Source: Kribbella italica
GTDB taxonomy: Bacteria > Actinomycetota > Actinomycetes > Propionibacteriales > Kribbellaceae
DNA: 64,000 bases
Direction of reading: 5' to 3'
Assembly: GCF_014205135.1 (NCBI RefSeq)
Contig: NZ_JACHMY010000001.1
Location: 3,224,001 to 3,288,000 of the forward strand
The notes beneath the pieces are model-generated. The model ran no database searches. It was given only the letters and a program-made list of their open reading frames with translations, and was not told the DNA's origin. A program made the translations under genes and the position numbers. Shown here in pieces: positions 25,960-34,626 of the stretch. The stretch's first letter is position 1, and each line of letters starts with the position of its first letter.

Positions 25960-26226
25960 TCAGTCCGGCGCCGTTCGCCAATCGAACCAGGGACTGCCTT
26001 CGGCCTCCCACTCAGCGCGATATTCTTCGAAGGTCGACGGCGGCGCGGTTCCTGGATTGTCATCGTTTCCGAACTCGAACCCGCATCTCCGGCACACCTC
26101 GTATGACGGCCGCCCGAGGTACTTCTCGTAGGGAGGCTGCAGGACCAACCCCGGAGGCGGCGGCCAAGTCTCATACGGCTTCACATCCAAAGTCTCTGTA
26201 AAGCACACTGGACACTCGAACATCAC
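25960..26226 (-). CDS. CxxC zinc-ribbon protein, probable cognate immunity to the RHS toxin tip
   Basis: An 88-residue protein with FECPVCFTETL at the start and SYEVCRRCGFEFGNDDNPG in the middle, two CxxC pairs that should form a zinc ribbon, then a FEEYRAEWEAEGSPWF tail. It resembles the Cys-rich CPCC-type proteins found as immunity genes. ATG 26226 overlaps the TGA of the toxin module as ATGA, so it is coupled to the toxin's last codons. A truncated relative of its first half is fused into the gene at 23541-24203. Confidence 0.6.
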   Translation of the reverse strand: MMFECPVCFTETLDVKPYETWPPPPGLVLQPPYEKYLGRPSYEVCRRCGFEFGNDDNPGTAPPSTFEEYRAEWEAEGSPWFDWRTAPD

Positions 26227-27302
26227 GGCACCTGTTTCGTCAAGATAGTCACGAGATCAAATGATCCATCCTCATTCGGTGAGATTCTGATGCCCAGCCT
26301 GAAATTGCCGGCACCATCAGCTCGCGGGAACATGCCGATAATATCCTGGATCCCATTGCCTTGAATTTCTGTCGGCGGTCTGGACGCCAACTCCTGCACG
26401 TACTCGAACCACTGGTCTGTCGTTCCTCCCGGATCAATGCTGCGCAGGGACTTTGAGCCTGACCCGAACACGTGCTTCTCCAGATGCAGCGCGGTCAACC
26501 CCCACTTGGGATCGGCGGCATTCGGACGGAAGTGGATCACGCGCGTCCGCAGTCCTGCTTGGTGCTCGAACTGACGTGCCGCTTGACCTGTTCCACCGGG
26601 GAGACGGCTCGTGATGCCGATGATGGCCAAGTTCGCCGCAAGATCGGAACAGTTGCCTTTGACTACGCAGGCCTCGGCGGTCAGTACACCCCCGGCGAGA
26701 CCGGATGCCATCCCGGTCGCCGAAGAAACCTGCATCAGCACCGGGATAGCCGGCGCGCAGGGGCGATAGATGGTGCAACCCACCGCGACCGTGATGGTGC
26801 CGATCGAGATCCAGCCGGAGATGTGGGAGACGTCGGTGAGGGTGCCGTTGATGTCGTTGAGGCCGGTGAGGTCGGTGTTGGTGAGGGGGTTGTTGCCGGC
26901 GTAGCCGTACGGGTGGGACGAGGCGCCTTGGTCTGGAGAGAGGAAGGTGCCGGCGGTGGGGTTGTACTCGCGTTGGCCCAGGAGGTAGTTGCCGTTGGGG
27001 AGTTGGAGGCCGCCGGCGAAGCCTGGGGACGGGGTGGGGGCGGGAGGTGCGGATGGTCGTTGGGTGCCGAAGGGTTCGTAGGCGCGGGGGGCGTCGCCGG
27101 TTGAGAGGACTGTGCCTGTGGGCGTTGTGGTGTGGGCGGTTGACTTGGTGAGGGCTGTGGTGGAGAGGAGGCCTCGACCGTAGGTGTGGCGGGTGGTGGC
27201 TTTGCCATCCGTCGTGCTGAGGATCTGGGGTGAGAGGGAGTCCCAGAGGTAGCGGGTGGTCTTGCCCGTGGTGGATTCGGTGAGGCTGAGGTGCCACGCG
27301 TT
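26223..27302 (-). pseudogene. 3' part of the interrupted RHS gene: repeat end, pretoxin and toxin tip
   Basis: From the IS border at 27302 one frame stays open to 26223. It begins with RHS core sequence (NAWHLSLTESTTGK, RYLWDSLSPQIL) and includes the conserved boundary motif REYNPTAGTFLSPDQGASSHPYGYAGNNPLTNTDLTG. Then follow a hydrophobic Ala/Gly/Val stretch (PAIPVLMQVSSATGMASGLAGG) and a C-terminal toxin module of about 120 residues (HLEKHVFGSGSKSL, TDQWFEYVQELA, DGSFDLVTILTKQVP). The tip resembles small BECR-type RNase toxins in layout, but I cannot name its family. It is cut off from its secretion and YD-repeat part by the IS. An internal GTG (26783) could still allow the tip to be made. 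Confidence 0.7.
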
Positions 27303-27328
27303 TTCCGGACAGCCTTTTAACGGTTAGT

Positions 27329-28240
27329 TCACGCTGCAGACTGTAATTCGAGGTAATCTTCGTGGACTTGCTGCGGGGTCTTGTAGCCGAGCCCCGAGTG
27401 GCGACGTTTGGTATTGTAGCGTAATTCGATGTATCGGGCAATATCGCGGCGTGCTTGTTCCCGGGTCGGGTATTCGGTGCGGTGGGTGCGTTCGTTCTTC
27501 AGTGCTCCGAAGAACGATTCCGCCATCGCATTGTCGTAGCAGATGCCAGTCCGGCCGACTGATTGACGAATGTTGTTATTCTTCAATGTCTCGGCGAACT
27601 GGGCGGATGTGTAATTACTTCCCCGGTCGGAGTGGAAGATCGCGCCGTCGGAGAGCTCCTGATTCCGGGCAGCCATTTCGATGGCTGCTTCGATGAGTGG
27701 GGTCTTGTAGTTGTCGCCCATCGCCCACCCGATCACGGCTTTGGTGTGGCAATCGATCACAGTCGCCAGATACAACCAGCCTTCCCAAGTCGATACATAG
27801 GTGATGTCACCGACCATCTTGACGCCGGGCCCGTCGGCGGTGAAGTCTCGCGCGACCAGGTCAGGGATCGGGCCGGCCTGGCCGTCCTGCTCAGTCAGGC
27901 TGTGCCGCCACGGCCGCGGCTGGCACGGCTCCAGGCCCAGTTCCCGCATGAGTTTGCGCACCAACTCCAGCCCGCAGCCGACGCCCCACGCGATCAGGTC
28001 AGCATGCACGCGCCGGTATCCGTAGGTCTCGTCGGACTCCTCGAATGACTTGGCGATGATCAACTTGAGTTCGCCTTGGCGCTTCACGGTCGCCGACGCC
28101 GGCCGGCTGCGCCAATCGTTGAAACTGGATCGCTTCACCCCGAGCCATCGGCACATCTTCACAATCGACGGCGCGTCTTCGTTCTTCCCGGTCAGACTGT
28201 CTGCATATTCCGCGTCGATGAACTCGAACTTGTCGCTCAA
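27329..28240 (-). CDS. IS3-family transposase OrfB (DDE integrase)
   Basis: A 303-residue transposase catalytic subunit. The N-terminal part includes an HTH_21-like GYRRVHADL segment. The rve core has VGDITYVSTWEGWLYLATVID, with the first Asp in GDITYV, the second in IFHSDRGSNYTS, and the Glu in DNAMAESFFGALKNE. The C-terminus YNTKRRHSGLGYKTP is characteristic. It starts within the last codons of OrfA (ATGA overlap). Length is normal, and no frameshift is visible, so the element may still be active. Confidence 0.92.
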   Translation of the reverse strand: MSDKFEFIDAEYADSLTGKNEDAPSIVKMCRWLGVKRSSFNDWRSRPASATVKRQGELKLIIAKSFEESDETYGYRRVHADLIAWGVGCGLELVRKLMRELGLEPCQPRPWRHSLTEQDGQAGPIPDLVARDFTADGPGVKMVGDITYVSTWEGWLYLATVIDCHTKAVIGWAMGDNYKTPLIEAAIEMAARNQELSDGAIFHSDRGSNYTSAQFAETLKNNNIRQSVGRTGICYDNAMAESFFGALKNERTHRTEYPTREQARRDIARYIELRYNTKRRHSGLGYKTPQQVHEDYLELQSAA

Positions 28241-28530
28241 CGATGATCCTTGGCGAAGTATGCTGCGGCTTTTTTCAGGAACTCGTTCTCCATCCGGAGT
28301 TCCCGCGTCTCCCGCTCCAACTCGCGGAGCCTGGCACGCTCATTCACACTGAGTGCCGGTTCCTCGCCGGCATGGTCACGCTTATAGGCGCTCACCCAGT
28401 TACTGAGGGTTCCCGGGTTGATGCCCAACTCCCTGGCAACCTGAGCGACAGGACGTGAAGTCTCGATCACCGACTTCACGGCTTCCTCCCGATACTCAGG
28501 AGTGAAATTCTTTTTCGGACGCGGCAACAT
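28237..28530 (-). CDS. IS3-family transposase OrfA (HTH)
   Basis: A 97-residue protein with a helix-turn-helix (YREEAVKSVIETSRPVAQVARELGINPGTLSNWVSAYK) followed by a leucine-zipper-like coiled coil (RLRELERETRELRMENEFLKKA), the standard DNA-binding subunit of IS3-type elements. It starts at ATG 28530. An A6G run lies near the end in CTGAAAAAAGCC, but not in the phase of a classical A_AAA_AAG slip site, so OrfB may be made by reinitiation at ATGA. Confidence 0.9.
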   Translation of the reverse strand: MLPRPKKNFTPEYREEAVKSVIETSRPVAQVARELGINPGTLSNWVSAYKRDHAGEEPALSVNERARLRELERETRELRMENEFLKKAAAYFAKDHR

Positions 28531-28563
28531 CTTCCCTTTCCAGACAACCCAATCTTAGTTGGG

Positions 28564-31500
28564 TCACTGTCCGGAAGGTTCGTGGCGCCTCAGGCGGCGG
28601 CCGTCGGCGGCGTGGGTGTAGGTGGTCTTACCGGTGGCCGTGGTTGAGGAGGCGGGCTTGCCAGCGGCGGTCCAGGTGTAGGTGGTGGTGCCGTCGGAGG
28701 TGAGGTTGCCGTCCGCGTCGTAGGTGTTGAAGGCGCCTACGGGCGGCACCTTCGGGTAGCCCTTGGGTGCGGTGATGGCGCCTTGGAGTTCGTTGCCGGG
28801 ACCGAACAGGGACCACTTCGTGGCGCTCGGGCGTTCCTCCCAGGTCCGGTTGCCTGCGCCGTCGTAGGCGTAGCGGATGTAGTCCTCGGCGTCGTCGGTG
28901 CACTGGTCGACCGCGTAGCAGACCGCGGTCAGCTGATCGAGGGCGTCGTACGTGTAGGCGGCCTTGCCCGTGGCTGAGTCGTTTGTGAGGACCAGGTTGT
29001 CGCCTGCGTCGTAGGAGGACACGACGGTCCGGAGAGGCCTCCCGGGCTGAGTCTGGCGGAGCTCGGTCTCGCGCCCGAGGAGGTCGTACCGCCGGGTTTC
29101 GGTGAGACCGGACGGGCGTCGGGTCGTGATCGAACCGCGGGTGACGTCGTACGCGTAGGTGGCCGCGGGTTTGCCGTCGACCTTGGCCGAGGTGAGGCGG
29201 TTGACGGCGTCCCAGGTGTAGGTCTCCGTGTGGCCGGCCGCGCTGCGGGATTGCAGGTTGCCTGCCTGGTCCCACGTGTAGGCGATGGTCGAGCCGGGCC
29301 GGTTCACGGAGGTCAGCCGGTCAAAGGTGTCGTAGCCGAAGCGGGTGACGCCGCCGACGTCGGTCGTCGTCGTACGACGGCCCGCGGCGTCCCAGGTGAA
29401 GGAGTTCGACGGCGTCTTGTCGGAGTAGTCGACGCGGGTCAGCGCGCCGCGGGCGTCGAGGGTGAAGGACGCCGCCTTGCCGGAAGGGAGCGTCGTCCGG
29501 ACCCGGCGGCCGGCCTTGTCGTGGGCGAAGCGCCAGGTGCGGCCGCCGTACGTCGTCGCGGTCAGCCGGCCGGCTGCATCGTACGCCGAGGTCTGGGTCC
29601 GCCCGCTCGCGTCGGTCTGTTCGACCAGTCGACCAGAGGCATCGAACTCAAAAGCTGCCTCTGGCAAGGACGGTGCGGTGACGCTGACCAGCTGACCGGC
29701 GTCGTCATAGCGGTAGCGGGTCGTGCCGCCGCGCGGGTCGGTCGAGGCCGAGAGCCGGCCGTGGTCGTCGTAGTCCAGGCGGGTGTTCTGGTCCAGCGGT
29801 CCGTGCTGCTCGAGGGGTTGGTCGTCGGCGGAGTAGGTGAAGGTGCTCGTCTGGCCGCGCGGCCCCGTGACCTTGGAAGGTCGGCCCCAACCGTCCGGTG
29901 TGTACTTCGTGACGTTGCCGGCCGGATCGGTGGTGCTGGTCAGATCGCCGTCCGGCGAATAGGTGGACCGGGTCGTCCGGCCAGTGCCGTCCCGGACCGA
30001 CACCGGCAGACCGCGCTCGTCGTAGGTGACCGACGAGGTCCTCCCGGCGTACGAGGTGGTGGTCAGGTTGCCTCGGGCGTCGTAGCCGAAGGTCGAGCGG
30101 CGGCCGAGCGGATCGCTGATCGAGACAGGATCGTTCGCGCTGTTGTAGGAGCGCCGGGTGGTGAAGCCTGCCGCGTCGGTGGAGCTGGTCACGCGACCGA
30201 GAGCGTCGTACGTGTGGCGGGCGCCGTGACCCAGCGGGTCGAAGACGCGGATCAGGTTGCCCGCGGAGTCGTAGTGGAAGGTGACCGCGACGCCCGTCGG
30301 GTCGGCCTGGCGGACGAGCCAGTTCCGCTCGTACTCGTTGGTCCACCGGCCGCCGGTCGGGTCCGTCATCGTGGACTTGCCGCGGATCCCGGCGTCTTCC
30401 CAGGTCCACGTACTCCTGGCGCCCTTGCCGTCGGTTTGGCTGACGACGCGACCGTTCTCGTCGTACTCGGTCGTCAGGGTCGGGCGGCTGCCGGTGCCGC
30501 GCTTCTCCGTGCTCAACCGGCCCGCGGTGCCGTACCCGTACTCCGTCCTGACGCCGCCGGGAGTCGTGGCGGCGACGAGCTTGCCGTCGGAGTACTCGTA
30601 CTGGACCCTGCGAGCCTCCGCTCCCGGAGCGGCGAGCACCACCGCCGTCAGGAGACCGGCCTCGTCGTAGGAGTAGTCGAGCGACCTGCGGCCGTTGATG
30701 ACGGAGCCGATCCGGCCCGACTCCCGGGTGATCGTCAGGCCTTGGCCGTTACGGTCGAGGATCGACAGCAGCTCGCCGGACGACGAGAACCGCATCCGTT
30801 GCTGGTCGACGTCGGTCAGGACAAAGTCCGTCCCCGAGCGTCCAAGGGTGAACCGCGCGGCGCCCGGCTCGACGACGAAGCCCGTGCCGCGTGGGGTGAA
30901 GGCGATCTCCCGGCCGTCCGAGGCCAGGTACGTCGCCGAGCGGCCGGTGAGCACCAGCTTGTCCGAGTACGACGGACGCCAGCCGGGGCCGAGCGCGCCG
31001 GTGGTCGTGTCGTTCGAGTTGTAGGTCCTGTCGACGCTGAGCGGCACGCCGAGGCCGGCCACCGCCGCGTCCGTCTCGACCGCCGTCAAGGCACCGGTCA
31101 GGGAGTTCACCGGATCGGACTGCATCGCGAACGGGCCGAACAGGCCGCGCGCCTGTTTGTCCGGCAGCACGAATCCGGGTGCGCCCGCGTAGAGGTTGAC
31201 GTTCCCGGTCGCTGACCCCTTGCCGTTCGTCAGGGAGGCTGCCAGCAGGCCGGGTGAGGACGGCACTTCGCAGTCCAGTGGAACGGCGACGGACCAGGTG
31301 AGCGACTGCGTTCGGGCCGGCTTGGGTTTCGGGTGGTTGGTGCAGGGCCAGCCGCTGACCTGCCAGGTGCGGAGGTCGGTCAGCTGCATGGCGCAGATGT
31401 TCATCGACGGAGCGAAGGTCCGGGCCTTGAAGGTGAAGGTCTGGCCCGTGCCCGCGTGGCCGAAGCCGCCGTCGTTGGCGATCTGGGGGCCTTTGGTCAG

Positions 31501-31644
31501 GAGCTCGCCGCCGGCGGTGATGCTGACGTCGACGTGGACGCAGGTGCCGTCCTCGGCGTACGCGGTCGGGCCGGTCGCCGTGATTACGGAGACGATGAGA
31601 AGGAACGCGAGGAGGGCAGACAAGGTCCGGCGGGCTGCCTGCAT
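28564..31644 (-). CDS. Secreted RHS/YD-repeat protein, N-terminal part (truncated by IS)
   Basis: A 1026-residue fragment of an RHS-type polymorphic toxin. Residues 1-30 are a Sec signal peptide (basic MQAARR, hydrophobic LSALLAFLLIVSVITATG, cleavage after AYA). Residues 30-180 are a cell-surface-type domain with Cys. From about 190 (DPVNSLTGALTAVETDAAV, LSVDRTYNSND) the RHS core starts and runs as many YDxxGxL-type repeats (for example YDEAGLLTAV, YDSAGNLIRVFDPLG, YDAAGRLTATTYGG). The frame ends artificially at Q-TGA inside the IS end. Before the insertion it continued to the toxin module at 26223. Expected role: shell around and delivery of a C-terminal toxin. Confidence 0.88.
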   Translation of the reverse strand: MQAARRTLSALLAFLLIVSVITATGPTAYAEDGTCVHVDVSITAGGELLTKGPQIANDGGFGHAGTGQTFTFKARTFAPSMNICAMQLTDLRTWQVSGWPCTNHPKPKPARTQSLTWSVAVPLDCEVPSSPGLLAASLTNGKGSATGNVNLYAGAPGFVLPDKQARGLFGPFAMQSDPVNSLTGALTAVETDAAVAGLGVPLSVDRTYNSNDTTTGALGPGWRPSYSDKLVLTGRSATYLASDGREIAFTPRGTGFVVEPGAARFTLGRSGTDFVLTDVDQQRMRFSSSGELLSILDRNGQGLTITRESGRIGSVINGRRSLDYSYDEAGLLTAVVLAAPGAEARRVQYEYSDGKLVAATTPGGVRTEYGYGTAGRLSTEKRGTGSRPTLTTEYDENGRVVSQTDGKGARSTWTWEDAGIRGKSTMTDPTGGRWTNEYERNWLVRQADPTGVAVTFHYDSAGNLIRVFDPLGHGARHTYDALGRVTSSTDAAGFTTRRSYNSANDPVSISDPLGRRSTFGYDARGNLTTTSYAGRTSSVTYDERGLPVSVRDGTGRTTRSTYSPDGDLTSTTDPAGNVTKYTPDGWGRPSKVTGPRGQTSTFTYSADDQPLEQHGPLDQNTRLDYDDHGRLSASTDPRGGTTRYRYDDAGQLVSVTAPSLPEAAFEFDASGRLVEQTDASGRTQTSAYDAAGRLTATTYGGRTWRFAHDKAGRRVRTTLPSGKAASFTLDARGALTRVDYSDKTPSNSFTWDAAGRRTTTTDVGGVTRFGYDTFDRLTSVNRPGSTIAYTWDQAGNLQSRSAAGHTETYTWDAVNRLTSAKVDGKPAATYAYDVTRGSITTRRPSGLTETRRYDLLGRETELRQTQPGRPLRTVVSSYDAGDNLVLTNDSATGKAAYTYDALDQLTAVCYAVDQCTDDAEDYIRYAYDGAGNRTWEERPSATKWSLFGPGNELQGAITAPKGYPKVPPVGAFNTYDADGNLTSDGTTTYTWTAAGKPASSTTATGKTTYTHAADGRRLRRHEPSGQ

Positions 31645-31868
31645 CTGCTGTCTCCGTTCGGTTGGTTGCCGTCACGGAGAGTTTACGGTGGTCGCTGGTG
31701 GTTACGGGGGGCTTTGTTGTCGGCTGTGGACAAGTGGGGCGGTCACCCTGTGGGCGGGGACCGGTGGTCTTCCCCTACGATGCACCGCATCCGGATTTGA
31801 TCGGATTCCCGGTCGGATCGCCCAATCCGGCTGGCGGGTTCGCCACCAAGAGTGTGAGGGTGTGGCTC

Positions 31869-32495
31869 ATGAACATCGGTAGTCGGAAGATCGTCGTGGA
31901 CGAGGCGATCGCGCAGTTGCGGATCTACTGCGAGTCCAACGGCGCGGTGCTGCGGTACTACGACGGGCTTCCGGGGCTGACCACGGTGGGTGGGTCGGAG
32001 CCGGACAAGGTGACGCTCGAGGATCTCGCGCGGACGATGGTGATCGGGTCGGACCTGCGCGCGCTGGACATTCCGTGGCTGCTGGAGGTGGACGCGGACA
32101 AGGAGTTCGCGGCGATCCCGGTGGGCGCGAAGCTCGAGGACGCAGCGCCGGGGTCGGAGCTGTTCGAGGCGGCGATCGCGCTGGACGAGAAGTTCTCCGG
32201 GCACCGTGGGTTCGGGCAGGCGAAGAAGGCGAAGCTGCTGCACCTGAAGCGGCCGTACCTCTTCCCGGTCAGCGACAGCTTCATCCGGATGACCTACAGC
32301 CAGGCGTCGGCCGGCGCCGAGTTCCTGGCGGCGGTGCACCGCGACCTGGTGAACCCGGCGAACGTGCGCGACTTCAAGGCGCTGCAGGTGCGGTTGATCG
32401 CCGAGCCGGCGACGTCGGCGGCCAAGGTGCTGTCCGAGGCGCCGACGCTGCGGCTGCTCGACATCCTCGCGTCGCTGCTGGGCGAGGCGAAGTAG
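31869..32495 (+). CDS. DUF6308-like conserved protein
   Basis: A 208-residue soluble protein, divergent from the RHS gene. Features are VVDEAIAQLRIYCESNGAVLRYYDGLPG, a DLRALDIPWLLEVDADKEF segment, GFGQAKKAKLLHLKRPYLFPVSDSFIRM (like a helix-hairpin DNA-glycosylase-type basic patch) and a helical C-terminus. It matches my recollection of DUF6308 proteins (uncharacterised, actinobacterial). ATG 31869 is chosen behind GAGGG; GTG 31860 is also possible. No function assigned. Confidence 0.6.
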   Translation: MNIGSRKIVVDEAIAQLRIYCESNGAVLRYYDGLPGLTTVGGSEPDKVTLEDLARTMVIGSDLRALDIPWLLEVDADKEFAAIPVGAKLEDAAPGSELFEAAIALDEKFSGHRGFGQAKKAKLLHLKRPYLFPVSDSFIRMTYSQASAGAEFLAAVHRDLVNPANVRDFKALQVRLIAEPATSAAKVLSEAPTLRLLDILASLLGEAK

Positions 32496-32513
32496 GCGGT
32501 ACGGCGTACGGGG

Positions 32514-34115
32514 TTACATCACGCCGAGGCGGGCCAGTGGTTCCACCAGTTCGCGTTCTTCGTAGGACAGGTGGGACAGGAGGGTGTCGTCGAGCAGGTC
32601 GACGGCGGCGCGGAGGTCGTCGAGGGTGCCTTCGCCGGAGACCAGGCTGACGAGCGCCTTGTCGACGTTCTCGAGGACGTCGTGGATGACCAGGTGCTCT
32701 TCCTGGAGGCGGTCGACGACGGGCTTGAGGCGGTCGTCGGCTCGGCGCAGGCGTGGGAAGAGTGAGGCGTCCTCGATGGAGTGGTGTGTGGTGACGAGGC
32801 GGCAGTAGGACTCGCAGTAGGTGCCGAGGGTCCAGTTGTTCTGGCGCATGGTCATGGTGTTGATGTGGGAGCGAGCCGCGCCGACGCCCATCGAGCCGGC
32901 GGCTACCTGCTCGACCAGGTCGTGGATCTGCTCGAGCTCGGCGCGGAGGTGGTCGTGGACCTGGATCAGGTGTTCGCCGGAGGAGAGCTGGTACGGCGTG
33001 TAGGTGCGCTCCGGGTCCAGCGCTGGGCCGGTCGGGCGGGTTGATTCGTCCCACACCTGTACGTCGCTGCGCCGCTCGGTCGACGGAGGAGTCGGTACGA
33101 CGGGGAAGGTGGCTGAGGCCGGCGCGGAGACCGACACGGCGGAGCCGGCGGTGCGGTTGTTGGTGGGGTGGACGTCCCCGGAGCCGGCGGCATTCGCCGC
33201 GGCGGAGGTGGCTGCCATCGCCGCGGCGCGGGCTGCGGTTACTGATTCCTTGACGCCCTCGGCGACCTCGGCGAAGCGGCGGATGTCGTCGGGGTTGTCG
33301 GACGCCAGGATGTACGTGCTCATGCCCTCGGTCAGGGTCAGCTCCGTGAGCTGCTCGATCCACAGGGGCTCCGGCCCCTGGAGGAAGCCGCCTGAGCCGG
33401 TGAAGGTGCCGGAGAGGTTGTAGAGGCGACGGACGGCCGACGGGTCTCGGCCGGCTTCGACGGCTGCCTCGTCGATGAGCTTGTTCATCGCGGTGAGCGC
33501 GTCGGGGCCCGTGTAGCCGCTGGACGGGACCCAGCCGTCGGCCAGGCGGCCGGTCAAAGCGAGCATGCGGGGCTTGTACGCGCCGAGCCAGATCTCGACC
33601 GGATGCGCGGGAGCTGGGCCGCGCTTGGCGCCGTTCAGGGTGTAGTGCTTGCCGGGGAAGCGGATGCCGCCGCCCTCGGGCGTCCACACCTCGCGGATGA
33701 TCGCGAGCGCCTCCTCAAGCGCCGTGATGCTCTGGCCGGCGGTCAGCTCAGGCCCGCCGTTCGCAGCGACGGCCTCGCGGAATCCACCGGCGCCGAGGCC
33801 GAGTTCGACGCGCCCGCCGGTGATCAGGTCGAGCGACGCGACGCTGCGCGCCAGTACGACGGGATGCCGCAGCGGCAGGTTCGCGACGTTGGTCGCGACC
33901 TTCACCGTCTGCGTGTGGGCGGCGATCACGCTCAGCAGGGTCCACGCGTCGGCCAGCCGTGGCTGGTACGGGTGGTCCTGCAGCGTGACCAGGTCCAGCC
34001 CGGCCTGCTCGGTCAGCTGGGCCAGCGCGATCACGCGGTCGACCTGATCGATCGTCGGCGTCAGGAACGTTCCGAAGACCAGCTCGTGCCCGTAATCCAC
34101 GTCCACACCCCACAA
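32514..34115 (-). CDS. LLM flavin-dependent oxidoreductase fused to a hemerythrin domain
   Basis: A 533-residue fusion. Residues 1-290 are a luciferase-like monooxygenase (F420 or FMN type): ALAQLTEQAGLDLVTLQDHPYQPRLADAWTLLSVIAAHT, NVANLPLRHPVVLARSVASLD, GRVELGLGAGGF. Residues 290-370 are an Ala/Ser/Pro linker. Residues 375-533 are a hemerythrin/HHE domain with the iron-binding order H (VHDHL), H (QIHDLV), HxxxE (THHSIEDASLF), H (EEHLVIH) and HxxxE (SHLSYEERE). It is divergent from a MarR regulator and shares an operator-rich spacer with it. The oxygen- or redox-sensing tail suggests regulation of the enzyme, but that is inference. Confidence 0.85.
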   Translation of the reverse strand: MWGVDVDYGHELVFGTFLTPTIDQVDRVIALAQLTEQAGLDLVTLQDHPYQPRLADAWTLLSVIAAHTQTVKVATNVANLPLRHPVVLARSVASLDLITGGRVELGLGAGGFREAVAANGGPELTAGQSITALEEALAIIREVWTPEGGGIRFPGKHYTLNGAKRGPAPAHPVEIWLGAYKPRMLALTGRLADGWVPSSGYTGPDALTAMNKLIDEAAVEAGRDPSAVRRLYNLSGTFTGSGGFLQGPEPLWIEQLTELTLTEGMSTYILASDNPDDIRRFAEVAEGVKESVTAARAAAMAATSAAANAAGSGDVHPTNNRTAGSAVSVSAPASATFPVVPTPPSTERRSDVQVWDESTRPTGPALDPERTYTPYQLSSGEHLIQVHDHLRAELEQIHDLVEQVAAGSMGVGAARSHINTMTMRQNNWTLGTYCESYCRLVTTHHSIEDASLFPRLRRADDRLKPVVDRLQEEHLVIHDVLENVDKALVSLVSGEGTLDDLRAAVDLLDDTLLSHLSYEERELVEPLARLGVM

Positions 34116-34194
34116 CTAGTTCGTGTCACGTATTATCGTCCTGACGAACAAATTACTTCGTGACACGAACATTCACAACTCAGGAGGACCCAGG
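34116..34194. promoter_or_regulatory. Paired palindromic operators between the LLM-hemerythrin and marR genes
   Basis: Two copies of a 13-base palindrome: TTCGTGTCACGTA at 34120-34132 (one base off) and TTCGTGACACGAA at 34157-34169 (perfect around its centre). Their centres are 37 bases apart. The spacer is AT-rich, and both divergent promoters must lie here. This is the usual arrangement for a MarR repressor controlling itself and a divergent target. Confidence 0.7.
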
Positions 34195-34626
34195 ATGGAT
34201 GAGACGCTCAGCACGGCGAGCAGTCTGGTCCGCCTCACCCACCTCGTCCACACCCTGTACGCCGAGGTCGGGCGCGGCTGCGACCTCACCACCGCCCAGG
34301 CCCAGATGCTCTGCTCGCTCGGCAACCGTCCGACCGGCATGGCCGAGCTGTCCGCCACTCTGGGCGTCGAGCGCTCCAGCCTGACCGGTCTGGTCGACCG
34401 CGCCGAGCACCGCGGCCTCGTCGTACGCCAGCCGGACGCGCAGGACCGCCGGGCCGTGAAGGTCACGCTGACCGCCGAGGGCCTGGACGCCCTGCACCGG
34501 TTCCACGACGAGCTCACCAAGAAGCTGGAGCAGCTGCTGACCGAGCTGCCGGCCAAGGAGCGCGACCAGTTCACCAGGACACTCCGACGGATCGTCGCCG
34601 ACGCCCCCGCGGTGTTCGCCGACTAA
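34195..34626 (+). CDS. MarR-family transcriptional regulator
   Basis: A 143-residue winged-helix regulator starting at ATG 34195 behind CAGGAGGACC. The helix-turn-helix is LTTAQAQMLCSLGNRPTGMAELSATLGVERSSLTGLVDRAEHRGLV and the wing is RQPDAQDRRAVKVTLTAEG. Flanking helices form the dimerisation part. It probably represses itself and the divergent oxidoreductase through the two TTCGTG-CACGAA palindromes just upstream. No conserved Cys of the OhrR type is seen, so the signal is probably a ligand. Its end overlaps the convergent AfsR-type gene by four bases. Confidence 0.9.
   Translation: MDETLSTASSLVRLTHLVHTLYAEVGRGCDLTTAQAQMLCSLGNRPTGMAELSATLGVERSSLTGLVDRAEHRGLVVRQPDAQDRRAVKVTLTAEGLDALHRFHDELTKKLEQLLTELPAKERDQFTRTLRRIVADAPAVFAD

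Larger units (their letters stand above)
27303..28576 (-). mobile_element. IS3-family insertion sequence inside the RHS gene
   Basis: About 1274 bases bounded by the perfect 10-bp inverted repeat TTCCGGACAG / CTGTCCGGAA, holding two overlapping genes typical of the IS3 family (OrfA helix-turn-helix, OrfB DDE integrase). If the ends are set at ACAG...CTGT instead, a CCGG 4-bp direct repeat flanks the element; this ambiguity cannot be settled without an empty site. The RHS frames on the two sides do not match after simple excision. Confidence 0.85.

Noticed and set aside
28237..28530. Classical A_AAA_AAG programmed frameshift between IS3 OrfA and OrfB
   Set aside because: The A6G run is in the wrong phase; the ATGA overlap offers a simpler route for OrfB.
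27303..28576. Firm target-site duplication for the IS
   Set aside because: CCGG can be called only if the inverted repeats are trimmed to ACAG/CTGT; the longer 10-bp repeats leave no duplication, and frames do not match after excision.
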